Below, piece by piece: positions 7,837 through 15,905 of a stretch of 33,808 nucleotides of DNA (positions are counted from its first letter, which is position 1; each line of letters begins with the position of its first letter). The position numbers and the translations under genes are program-made. Below the pieces are notes generated by a model. That model was not told the DNA's origin. It did not search any database and worked only from the letters and a program-made list of their open reading frames with translations. The stretch lies in contig JABBAI010000028.1 in assembly GCA_018608045.1 (NCBI GenBank), positions 1 through 33,808 on the forward strand, given 5' to 3'. The stretch is from Octadecabacter sp. (GTDB lineage: Bacteria > Pseudomonadota > Alphaproteobacteria > Rhodobacterales > Rhodobacteraceae).

Positions 7837-9760
7837 ATGGCTTTGATATTTAGCACATGTCGCCGACGGAACGTTGGCGGCACAAACATTTTGGCGAAAC
7901 GATTGACACAACCGTTTTCGGTGGCGGATGTTTTGACGCCAGCAGGCACCGCAGCCGCGCGCCGACATGCCGCGACTGACAGGGCAAAACGTGACCAATG
8001 CGCCCTCGGCACCCGACCCATGTTGGACGACGCACACCATCAAGCAGGGCTTGTGGGCACCAGTCTCGTTGATCCTGTGACACAGCCGGCAGACCCGCGC
8101 CTGATCGCCAAATTCGGATCAAACCTGTGCCTGAAACATCGCGTTCTTCCGTGGCGATCAACCGCAGGCCGCGTCACTATTCTGGCGGCATCCCCTGCCC
8201 ATTTCCTACAGGTGCGCGACGCGCTTACAGTCATTTTTGGCCCTGTTCATTTGGCCATCATCACCAGCGACGACCTCGATATTGCGCTTAGTAAAATGTG
8301 CCACAACACATTGATGTTAAACTCGGAACATCGAACCATGGATGCCGAATCCTGCCGCAACTGGAATGCCGGAAAAGCATTCCGATGGGGCACAGCGGCC
8401 ATCCTTTTCGATGATCGCCTGTATGGTCCTGTGGCACTCGGCTAGCTTTCTTATTCTGTGCGGTTGGGCCGTGTTCATCTTGATCATGAACACAATCCTT
8501 AAGATCGCGGCGGCTGTGTTTCACATCTTCCCCAAACCGCCCAGGCACGTTGCAGCACCGCTTGATCCTGACGATTTACCAATCGTCACGTTGCTTGTGC
8601 CGTTGTTTCGCGAACGCGACGTCGCGGGTGCGTTGGTGCAGAGGCTGTCAAAACTTGATTACCCGTCCGAGCGCCTTGATGTGTGTCTGGTGCCTGAAGC
8701 AGATGACGGCACCACCCAAGACGCATTGGCCAAAACGCAACTGCCCTTCTGGATGCGGGCCATCCGCGTTCCCCTTGGCACGCTGCAAACCAAACCACGC
8801 GCGTTGAACTACGCGTTAAACTTCGCCAAAGGATCGATCATTGGCGTTTACGACGCTGAGGACGCGCCCGCAGCCGACCAGCTCCATGTTGTGGTCAACC
8901 GCTTCGCCCATGCCGCACCCGAGGTGGCATGTTTGCAAGGGCGTTTGGACTTTTACAACTCGCATTCAAACTGGCTCGCGCGGTGTTTCACCGTCGAATA
9001 TGCAATATGGTTTCGCATCATTTTACCGGGGCTAGAACGGCTGAAACTCGCCATTCCTCTCGGCGGCACGACCTTGTTTTTCCGATGCAAAACGCTGGAG
9101 GAACTGGGCGGCTGGGATGCCCATAATGTGACTGAAGACGCAGACCTTGGCATCCGCTTGGCGCGCCACGGATACCGCACCGAGATCATCGACACCGTCA
9201 CCCAAGAAGAAGCAAACGCACGCGCATGGCCTTGGGTCAAACAGCGGTCCCGCTGGCTAAAGGGATATGCAATCACGTACGGCGTTCATATGCGCAACCC
9301 GTTGAAACTATGGAAAGACCTTGGGGCATGGCGGTTCTTCGGGGTGCAGCTTTTGTTTGCGGGGACGATCAGCCAATTCCTTCTGGCACCGCTATTGTGG
9401 TCGTTCTGGCTGATGCTGATCGGCGTGCCCCATCCCCTTGATGGCGTCCTCACCCAACCTGTCGCCATGACCTTTGCGGTGATCTTTCTACTGTCGGAAA
9501 TCGTCGGGATCACGGTGTCGGCCATCGCCGTTATTTCAGCGGGCAAACGTGATTTGGTAAAGTGGACGCCAACGCTTCATTTGTATTTCCCGCTCGCCGC
9601 ACTGGCCGCGTATAAGGGCATCTTCGAGCTGGCCACAAAACCGTTTTATTGGGACAAAACATCCCACGGGATATTTGCGGCGACGGGCGCGATTGATCCT
9701 GAACCAGAAAAGGTCAGCGCGACGCCTCAACCGCTTCTGCGTCCAATCGCAGCCGAATGA
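7837..9760 (+). pseudogene. MshEN-like/GT2 processive glycosyltransferase, frameshifted
   Basis: Two overlapping ORFs (7837..8445 and 8342..9760) together make one protein. The first encodes an N-terminal domain resembling the type II secretion ATPase N-terminal (MshEN/GspE-N) fold, with PADPRLIAKFGSNLCLKHRVLPW, ending at AESCRNW. The second encodes membrane helices, a GT2 catalytic domain with EADDGTT, YDAEDAP, TEDADLG and QRSRWLKGY, and a membrane-rich C-terminus. These D, DxD, TED and QxxRW motifs mark processive GT-A enzymes that extrude polysaccharide. Dropping one T from the TTTT run at 8405-8408 would join the frames inside the membrane region. Either the gene is broken or the assembly has an indel. 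A CtrA-type box lies upstream. The 3' end overlaps the convergent GntR gene by 47 bases. Confidence 0.75.
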
Positions 9761-10367
9761 TAAACGCCTGTGAAATGTGATCGCGCAGTGCCTTGTCCGC
9801 CGCGTCGCCATCCCCGTTTTCAATCGCTTTCACGATGCGTTCATGTTCTTCCAGCGTATCGGTAGGGCGCCCTTCAACCGCAATCGAAGTCGATGCCAAC
9901 AGCGCCATGGACCGATGCACAAGGTCGAGCTGTTGGACCAAAAACCGGTTGTGGCTGGCCAAGTGAATTTGCTTGTGAAACCGCCTGTTTGCGCGGCTCA
10001 TCGCGTCAGGATCGTTGATCAACTTTCGGTCAGCTTCCAACATATCGCGCAGAACCGCCAGTTCTTCGGGGGTCGAATGGCGCGCGGCAAGACGGGCGGC
10101 CAACCCCTCAAGGGCACCGCGCACAACGTAAAGTTCGCTCAACTGGCTGTGATCCAGTGACGCGACAATCAACGACCGCCCGTCCCGCGTCAGCAGGCTT
10201 TGGGTTTCCAGACGTTGTAATGCCTCACGAATTGGGGTGCGTGACACGCCAAACCTGTCCGCCAATTCGCTTTCGACAAGGCGACTTCCGGGTTTATAGG
10301 TGCCTGTGTCGATCGCATCGAGGATCATCTCATAGGCATCTTTGTGTGGGGCTTTTGGTTGTCTCAT
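9714..10367 (-). CDS. GntR-family transcriptional regulator with FCD domain
   Basis: The 217-residue protein has an N-terminal winged helix-turn-helix (about residues 10-75, with GSRLVESELADRFGVSRTPIREALQRLE) and a C-terminal FCD effector-binding domain, whose metal-site pattern is visible as NRRFHKQIHLASHN and EEHERIVKAI. Such regulators respond to small organic acids or sugar acids. I choose the ATG at 10367 over the ORF track start at 10409, because it has an AGAGGA ribosome binding site and leaves the palindromic operator candidate upstream rather than inside the gene. The target is unknown; the divergent HAD gene is the obvious neighbour. Confidence 0.9.
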   Translation of the reverse strand: MRQPKAPHKDAYEMILDAIDTGTYKPGSRLVESELADRFGVSRTPIREALQRLETQSLLTRDGRSLIVASLDHSQLSELYVVRGALEGLAARLAARHSTPEELAVLRDMLEADRKLINDPDAMSRANRRFHKQIHLASHNRFLVQQLDLVHRSMALLASTSIAVEGRPTDTLEEHERIVKAIENGDGDAADKALRDHISQAFIIRLRLDAEAVEASR

Positions 10368-10392
10368 AACGTATCCTCTGAATACCAAATGC

Positions 10393-10404
10393 ATACCATG
10401 GTAT
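10393..10404. promoter_or_regulatory. palindromic operator candidate for the GntR regulator
   Basis: ATACCATGGTAT is a perfect 12-bp palindrome lying 26 bases upstream of the chosen GntR start and 54 bases from the divergent HAD gene start. A further ATACC half-site sits at 10382-10386. FCD-type GntR proteins commonly bind palindromes of the form TGGTAT/ATACCA and repress their own genes. Binding is inferred from position and symmetry. Confidence 0.45.
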
Positions 10405-10457
10405 TTCATTGTATCAACCCTCTCGCATTCGGGTTCAAACAGAACTAGACCATCGAT

Positions 10458-11102
10458 ATGGTAAAATCATCTTTTTCGCACGTGCGCGCTTGGGTCTTTG
10501 ATCTTGATCACACGTTGTATCCGCCCAAGGTGGCGCTGTTTGATCAGATCGAAGTGTTAATGACCGATTATGTGTCCGGCATTTTGAACGTCGACCGACA
10601 AGAGGCAAACCGCCTGCGGGACCACTACTGGCGCGGCTATGGCACCACGTTGGCGGGGCTGATGGCGGAACATAACATTGAACCCGATCCCTTTTTGATC
10701 GCGGTCCATGACATCGATTTCAGCGTTTTGCCGCCCGCGCCCGATCTGGCCGCCGCGATCCGTGCGCTTCCGGGGCGTAAAATTGTCTATACAAACGGTA
10801 CAGCGCCCTATGCGCGAAACGTGCTTAAAGCGCGCGCATTGGATGGTGTTTTTGATGCCGTTTATGGTGTTGAACACGCAAATTACCGCCCCAAGCCCGA
10901 ACAAGCCGCGTTTGAAGCGGTCTTCACGCTGGACAAGCTGCCGCCTGAACAGGGTGCGATGTTTGAGGACGACATTCGCAACCTTCAAGCGCCCCACGCC
11001 ATGGGCATGCGCACAGTTCACGTTGCCCCGAAGGCGGATCATCACGACCATATTCACCACCACACGGATGATTTGACGGCTTTCTTGTCGCAGCTGGTCT
11101 AA
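10458..11102 (+). CDS. pyrimidine 5'-nucleotidase, HAD superfamily
   Basis: This 214-residue HAD-family hydrolase has the catalytic motif DLDHTLY (D15 nucleophile, D17 acid/base), motif II in KIVYTNGTAPYA and the metal-binding motif FEDDIRNLQAPHAMGM. The arrangement matches the SDT1/pyrimidine 5'-nucleotidase subgroup, which dephosphorylates pyrimidine nucleoside monophosphates. The C-terminal tail is strikingly histidine-rich (DHHDHIHHHTDD), an unusual feature that might bind metal. It is transcribed divergently from the GntR gene and followed by the UbiH-family gene 41 bases downstream. Confidence 0.87.
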   Translation: MVKSSFSHVRAWVFDLDHTLYPPKVALFDQIEVLMTDYVSGILNVDRQEANRLRDHYWRGYGTTLAGLMAEHNIEPDPFLIAVHDIDFSVLPPAPDLAAAIRALPGRKIVYTNGTAPYARNVLKARALDGVFDAVYGVEHANYRPKPEQAAFEAVFTLDKLPPEQGAMFEDDIRNLQAPHAMGMRTVHVAPKADHHDHIHHHTDDLTAFLSQLV

Positions 11103-11143
11103 CGCGCCTTTCCTGACAGCGCACGCAGGCCTATGTCTAGAGT

Positions 11144-12340
11144 ATGAAACAAACTGACCTCTTCATCTCTGGCGGCGGGGTAGCTGGTTTAACTGCCGCT
11201 GCGGCCTTTGGCACGGCGGGTTTTTCTGTTGTAATCGCAGACCCCGTGCCGCCAATCACCGACAAAGCGGTGATCGGTGCGGACCTGCGCACGACCGCGT
11301 TCTTGCAACCTGCCCGTGATTTTCTGGACGCTGCGGGTCTTTGGGACCGCCTAGCGCCCCACGCGACCCCGCTTCAGATTATGCGCATTGTGGACGCAGG
11401 TGGCGCGGAGCCGATCCCGCGTGTAACCCGCGATTTTGATGCTGCCGATATTTCAGACCTGCCGTTTGGCTGGAACCTTCCCAATTGGTTGTTGCGCCGT
11501 GAAATGGTGGCGCGGATGGCAGATTTGCCCAATGTCGACTTTCGATCCGGGGTGGGATTTGCGTCCATGCTGACCCGCACCGCAAACGCGCGTGTGACCT
11601 TGACGGACGGCAGTCGCGTGACCGCCAAATTGGTCATCGGGGCAGACGGGCGCGCGTCCCCTGTGCGCCATGCGGCAAACATCGACGTCAAAACAACGCG
11701 CTACGGGCAAAAGGCCGTAACCTTCGCCGTCACACACGACGCCCCGCACGACAATATTTCCACGGAGGTGCACCGCACAGGCGGGCCGTTCACGCTCGTT
11801 CCCCTCCCCGATCACGACGGCAAACCCTGTTCGGCCGTGGTCTGGATGGAAGACGGCGCAGAGGCCACGCGCCTTGCCGCCCTGCCCGAGGATGATTTCA
11901 ACGCCGAAGCCACCGCGCGCTCTGCCAACACCTATGGCCCCTTGATCCTCGCTAGCCGCCGCATGGTTTGGCCCATCATCAGCCAGATTGCCGATAAAAT
12001 GTCAGGCGAACGCACGGCACTTGTCGCTGAAGCCGCCCATGTCGTGCCCCCGATTGGTGCGCAGGGGCTGAACATGTCGCTCGCTGATTTGGCCTGTCTT
12101 CTTGATCTTGCGGCAGCGAAGCCCGACACATTGGGTGATGCCCAGATGCTTGAAAAATACCACGCCACCCGCCACCGTGATATCAGCGTTCGGGTGAAAG
12201 GCGTGGACCTCCTCAATCGCGCATCGCAAGCCGAAAATCCGCTGCTGCGTGATCTGCGCGCCAAAGGGGTTGAGGCGCTTTATGGTCTTGCCCCATTGCG
12301 TAAAACGCTGATGCGGCTTGGACTGGGCGCAAAGGGTTAA
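11144..12340 (+). CDS. UbiH/UbiF/Coq6-family FAD-dependent monooxygenase
   Basis: The 398-residue flavoprotein starts with a dinucleotide-binding fold (LFISGGGVAGLTAAAAF, residues 6-22). It has the family motif VIGADGRASPVR near residue 165 and the FAD ribose-binding region AHVVPPIGAQGLNMSLADLACL. Enzymes of this family hydroxylate the aromatic ring in ubiquinone biosynthesis, and several regioselective variants exist in Alphaproteobacteria (UbiH, UbiL, UbiM). The sequence alone does not tell which position is hydroxylated, so no symbol is given. It lies between the HAD nucleotidase and parE, both on the same strand. Confidence 0.9.
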   Translation: MKQTDLFISGGGVAGLTAAAAFGTAGFSVVIADPVPPITDKAVIGADLRTTAFLQPARDFLDAAGLWDRLAPHATPLQIMRIVDAGGAEPIPRVTRDFDAADISDLPFGWNLPNWLLRREMVARMADLPNVDFRSGVGFASMLTRTANARVTLTDGSRVTAKLVIGADGRASPVRHAANIDVKTTRYGQKAVTFAVTHDAPHDNISTEVHRTGGPFTLVPLPDHDGKPCSAVVWMEDGAEATRLAALPEDDFNAEATARSANTYGPLILASRRMVWPIISQIADKMSGERTALVAEAAHVVPPIGAQGLNMSLADLACLLDLAAAKPDTLGDAQMLEKYHATRHRDISVRVKGVDLLNRASQAENPLLRDLRAKGVEALYGLAPLRKTLMRLGLGAKG

Positions 12341-12418
12341 CGCACACCCGCACTTTCCCCGCCCTCAGCCCCATGGCATACTGCGCAAAACCAAAACTAA
12401 AACAGGCGCGGTAGCACA

Positions 12419-14383
12419 ATGGCAAACGATCTTCTCAGCGGGCAAACGTCGTCCTACTATGATGCCTCCTCGATTGAAGTCCTTGAGGATATGGAACACG
12501 TCCGCCTCCGCCCGGGCATGTATATCGGCGGCAAGGACGACCGCGCGCTGCACCATATGGTTGCCGAAATCGTCGACAACTCCATGGACGAAGCAGTTGC
12601 AGGCCATGCCACTTGGATTGAAGTTGAACTGCACGCGAACGGCCACGTCACCGTGCGCGACAACGGGCGGGGTATTCCGATCGGAATGCACCCGAAGCTC
12701 CCGAATAAATCAGCGCTCGAAGTCATCTTTTGTACCCTGAACGCAGGCGGCAAATTTTCGGGCGATAGCTATCAGACATCGGGTGGTTTGCATGGTGTGG
12801 GTTCATCTGTGGTCAACGCCCTGTCCGATCACCTTCGGGTAGAAGTGGCGATCAACAAAGAACTCCATATGATGGAATTTTCGCGCGGCGTGCCACAGGC
12901 GCCTTTGGCCAAGATCGGGGCGGCCCCCAACCGTCGTGGCACCGCCGTGACCTTCCACCCCGACGCGGATATTTTCGGCTCGCTTGAATTCAAACCCTCC
13001 CGCCTGTTCAAGATGGCACGATCAAAGGCCTATCTGTTCAGCGGCGTTGAAATCCGCTGGAAGACTGAGATCAACGACGGCGAGACACCGCTTGAAGCGA
13101 CCTTCAAATTCCCGGGTGGTTTGGCTGATTACCTCAATGAAACGCTGGCGGGTGCGACGACCTATAGCGAAAAACCTTTTGCGGGCACCGTTGATTTTAC
13201 GGACAAATTCAACGTCCCCGGCAAGGTCGAATGGGCCATCAACTGGACCCCGACCCGCGACGGTTTCATCCAATCCTACTGTAACACCGTGCCCACGCCA
13301 GAGGGCGGCACGCACGAACAGGGGTTCTGGAACGCGGTCCTTAAGGGCATCAAATCCTACGGCGAACGCGTCAACAACAAGAAGGCCACGACCATCACCC
13401 GCGAGGATTTGACCACGGGTGCAGGCGCGCTCGTGTCCTGTTTCATCCGCGATCCCGAATTTGTCGGCCAGACCAAAGACCGCCTTGCCACGACGGACGC
13501 GCAGCGCATGGTGAACCTCGCTGTGGCGGACCATTTCGACAACTGGTTGGCGGCAGATACCAAATCGGCGGGCGCGATACTCGACTTCCTCGTACTGCGC
13601 GCCGAGGAACGTCTGCGCCGCAAGCAGGAAAAAGAAACATCGCGCAAAACGGCCACACAAAAGCTGCGTTTGCCCGGAAAGCTGACCGATTGTTCGTCCA
13701 AAACCCGCGAAGGTACGGAGCTGTTTATCGTTGAGGGCGATTCAGCGGGTGGATCTGCGAAAATGGCGCGGGATCGCAAGACCCAAGCACTGCTGCCGTT
13801 GCGTGGTAAAATCCTGAACGTGTTGGGCGCTGCATCTTCCAAGCTGGGTTCAAATGCAGAAATTAGCGATTTAACACAAGCGCTTGGCGTGCAACTGGGC
13901 GCAAAATTCAACGTCGATGATCTGCGCTATGACAAGGTCATCATCATGACGGATGCGGACGTGGACGGCGCGCATATTGCCGCATTGTTGATGACGTTTT
14001 TCTTCAGCCAGATGCGCCCGATGATCGATGCCGGGCATTTATATTTGGCGTGCCCGCCCCTGTTCCGCGTCACCCAAGGCGCGCGGCGCGAATATTGTCT
14101 GGATGAGGCCGAAAAGAACGAGGTCCTCGCCCGTGGTTTGGGCGGCAGCGGCAAAATGGACGTCAGCCGCTTCAAGGGTCTGGGCGAAATGGACGCGAAG
14201 GATTTGAAAGAAACCACGATGAACGTGAAAACCCGCAAACTGATCCGCGTGTCAATCGACGAGGACGCCGACGAGGCCGGAGAAACCGCCGATCTGGTAG
14301 AGCGTTTGATGGGGAAGAAGCCGGAGATGCGGTTCCAGTATATTCAGGAAAACGCGCGGTTTGTTGAGGAGTTGGATGTTTGA
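12419..14383 (+). CDS. parE: DNA topoisomerase IV subunit B
   Basis: ParE is the ATPase subunit of topoisomerase IV, which decatenates daughter chromosomes. The 654-residue protein has the GHKL ATPase domain with the metal/ATP motif IVDNSMDEA and the lid [15 protein letters not shown], a transducer domain, and a TOPRIM domain with the catalytic E439 in [11 protein letters not shown] and D512/D514/D516 in DADVDGAHI. The gene is shorter than GyrB because it lacks the GyrB-type insertion, and it ends in the typical RFVEELDV. Its last bases overlap the start of the next, channel-like gene by eight bases. Confidence 0.95.
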   Translation: MANDLLSGQTSSYYDASSIEVLEDMEHVRLRPGMYIGGKDDRALHHMVAEIVDNSMDEAVAGHATWIEVELHANGHVTVRDNGRGIPIGMHPKLPNKSALEVIFCTLNAGGKFSGDSYQTSGGLHGVGSSVVNALSDHLRVEVAINKELHMMEFSRGVPQAPLAKIGAAPNRRGTAVTFHPDADIFGSLEFKPSRLFKMARSKAYLFSGVEIRWKTEINDGETPLEATFKFPGGLADYLNETLAGATTYSEKPFAGTVDFTDKFNVPGKVEWAINWTPTRDGFIQSYCNTVPTPEGGTHEQGFWNAVLKGIKSYGERVNNKKATTITREDLTTGAGALVSCFIRDPEFVGQTKDRLATTDAQRMVNLAVADHFDNWLAADTKSAGAILDFLVLRAEERLRRKQEKETSRKTATQKLRLPGKLTDCSSKTREGTELFIVEGDSAGGSAKMARDRKTQALLPLRGKILNVLGAASSKLGSNAEISDLTQALGVQLGAKFNVDDLRYDKVIIMTDADVDGAHIAALLMTFFFSQMRPMIDAGHLYLACPPLFRVTQGARREYCLDEAEKNEVLARGLGGSGKMDVSRFKGLGEMDAKDLKETTMNVKTRKLIRVSIDEDADEAGETADLVERLMGKKPEMRFQYIQENARFVEELDV

Positions 14384-14953
14384 GCGTTTGACTCGAGAGC
14401 TAATGCTTTGCTGGAAGTCATTGTTGGGACCTTTCCTCAGTTTCATTCTTCGCAACATAATCCCGATATTTATCGGGCCTTGGTTTGTTATTATCATGGT
14501 GTTCAGTACATCCACACAACGCTTTGTGGACAACCCCGCCGAGAACGTCATTTTTATTTCCTCAATCATCCAGTGGGATGGCAGGTTTTGGGGTTTATGC
14601 TCCCAAGCCTAATTTCTTCGATATTTCTTTTATACTCAGCGATCCCTCGACATTTAATTTTTAGCGCCGTCATGCTCGGCGTCATTTTGCCCGGGTATTT
14701 TGCGCTCCTGTATCTCATCATTGAAGTTCACCCTGCCCGTAGCTGTGTCAGCGGCATCACTTCAATCGAAGACGCTTATTATTTTTCGATTACGACCTAT
14801 ACGACTCTAGGTTACGGCGATTTCACCCCAACGGAATGGTGCCGTGCGTTGACATCATTTCAAGCCTTGCTTGGCCTGTTCACGATTGGAGTGTTCCCCG
14901 CACTCATTATCTCTGAACTTCGAAGGAGCGAAACCCGCGAGATCAGTAGCTAG
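14376..14953 (+). pseudogene. two-pore-helix potassium channel-like protein, frameshifted
   Basis: The downstream frame (from 14408) carries a complete ion-channel pore, TTYTTLGYGDFTP, whose TLGYGD matches the potassium selectivity filter, followed by a last helix. The upstream frame, starting at ATG 14376 behind a GAGGA site and overlapping the parE stop, carries another hydrophobic segment (FILRNIIPIFIGPWFVIIMVF) and ends at 14612. Adding one G to the GGGG run at 14590-14593 would join them as GRFWGFMLPSL. The frame is therefore broken or mis-sequenced. The stretch is visibly AT-richer than parE and has different codon use, suggesting acquisition by transfer. If translated from 14408 alone, the product would have an unnatural N-terminus. 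Confidence 0.65.
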
Positions 14954-15244
14954 GCTTACATGTGACGCTGCGCCCTCCTCATAAGGGAGGTACGGGCGCT
15001 GCCAAAACTTCGTTTTGGCATTGGTTCATGGCGCACTCACACCGCAAAAACACACCCCTTGCTAAACACCCACCGAACGCCCACGTTACTTATGCAGGTC
15101 CGCGTTGCAAAAAAAACGCCCTCCCGCTGCCTTGCTGGCTGCATCGCCCTGACATAGTCCTCCCGTCAGGCAACCCTGCCCTCCGCTTTGCATCGATCCC
15201 CGCGGGATCACCCGTGCGGTCACCCATTTGACGGAGAATTCCCC
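14954..15244. other. intergenic region without a convincing gene
   Basis: The only long ORF here (14962..15231) has no ribosome binding site, an erratic composition and no recognisable motif, so I treat it as non-coding. The region holds a hairpin at 15001-15019 and, at its end, the GGAG ribosome binding site of the following small gene. Confidence 0.6.
15001..15019 (+). terminator. possible weak terminator after the channel gene
   Basis: GCCAAAAC and GTTTTGGC form a perfect 8-bp stem around a TTC loop, 47 bases after the channel-gene stop. There is no following T-run, so termination would be inefficient. It may simply be a stable stem in the spacer. Confidence 0.3.
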
Positions 15245-15376
15245 ATGGCCAAAGGCAAATCAGCAGGCAACCGCGAGACCAAGAAGCCGAAAAAAGAGAA
15301 GGTCAAAGTCCTCACCACGTCCAACAGCAACGCTGGCAAGGATGGCATCGTGATCGCGGGTAAGAAGGCGAAATAG
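15245..15376 (+). CDS. small Lys-rich conserved protein (43 aa)
   Basis: The peptide begins MAKGKSAGNRETKKPKKEK and ends IVIAGKKAK. It is very basic (about 30 percent lysine/arginine) and without hydrophobic segments, consistent with a nucleic-acid- or ribosome-associated small protein. Similar short Lys-rich proteins occur in related bacteria, to my recollection. The ATG at 15245 has a GGAG ribosome binding site with eight-base spacing; the ORF track start at 15188 is less likely. It is convergent with the cytochrome gene, with five bases between the stops. Function unknown. Confidence 0.7.
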   Translation: MAKGKSAGNRETKKPKKEKVKVLTTSNSNAGKDGIVIAGKKAK

Positions 15377-15381
15377 AACGG

Positions 15382-15792
15382 CTATTCTTGTATCGTTTCA
15401 AGCCACGTCACCAGCGCCAACAACCGCGCCGGAATAGGCGTTCCTAATCCGTCTTCTTCCACAATCACCGTCGGCCCCAAATCGCCCGCGCCGAATTCTG
15501 GCATGGCGGCGCTGAACGCGGGGTCGCGGTGAAATCCGTCAATCACCCCAAGCACATAGTCGCGCGGGAAGACGCCCTCGTATTGTTCTGACAATCGGGT
15601 CAGATCAGGCGGGATGTTGAACAGTTGCACGCCAAATTCGCCCGCGCCCTTTGCGTCCGCCCCGTGACAGGCCGCGCAGTTTTCTGCAAACAACATGGCA
15701 CCCGCCTCAGCGCTGACGTCCAGTTCTTGTTCCACACAGCCAGCGCCCAGCCCCAAGGCCAAAAGGGGTGCGATCCATTTGATACCTGTCAT
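15382..15792 (-). CDS. c-type cytochrome lipoprotein
   Basis: The 136-residue precursor has a lipoprotein signal ending in LGAGC (lipidated C19), so the protein should be membrane-anchored and face the periplasm. One heme c site is present, C39-A-A-C42-H43, with M97 in AAMPEFG as the likely second axial ligand, giving a class I cytochrome c that carries electrons. The ORF track begins 26 codons earlier. The ATG at 15792 is preferred because of a perfect AGGAGG ribosome binding site, the proper signal peptide and the FNR-type box lying upstream of it. Its redox partner is not identified; no oxidase gene is adjacent. Confidence 0.9.
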   Translation of the reverse strand: MTGIKWIAPLLALGLGAGCVEQELDVSAEAGAMLFAENCAACHGADAKGAGEFGVQLFNIPPDLTRLSEQYEGVFPRDYVLGVIDGFHRDPAFSAAMPEFGAGDLGPTVIVEEDGLGTPIPARLLALVTWLETIQE

Positions 15793-15843
15793 AACGTCCT
15801 CCTCTGTTTTGACCCAGTATAGGCAGCGGCGTTCTGTGCGGCT

Positions 15844-15857
15844 TTGATCCACATCAA
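15844..15857. promoter_or_regulatory. candidate FNR/FnrL-binding box
   Basis: TTGATCCACATCAA is an exact match to the TTGAT-N4-ATCAA consensus of the oxygen-sensing Fe-S regulator FNR (FnrL in Rhodobacterales). It sits in the middle of the 113-base divergent promoter region, 52 bases from the cytochrome start and 49 bases from the HExxH lipoprotein start. The match is exact; regulation is inferred. Confidence 0.6.
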
Positions 15858-15905
15858 CCGCATGCACCACTTGGCTTGCGGGGCGCGGACGCCTACCATC
15901 TAGCC

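Noticed and set aside
10015-10023. TTGATCAA-like sequences (also near 29345)
   Set aside because: They lack the four-base spacer of an FNR box and lie in coding sequence.
14462-14477. CCCGATATTTATCGGG inverted repeat in the channel gene
   Set aside because: Short dyad inside coding sequence with no flanking regulatory context; likely chance.
14962-15231. 89-aa ORF after the channel gene
   Set aside because: No RBS, Pro/His/Lys-scattered composition, no motif; treated as spacer.
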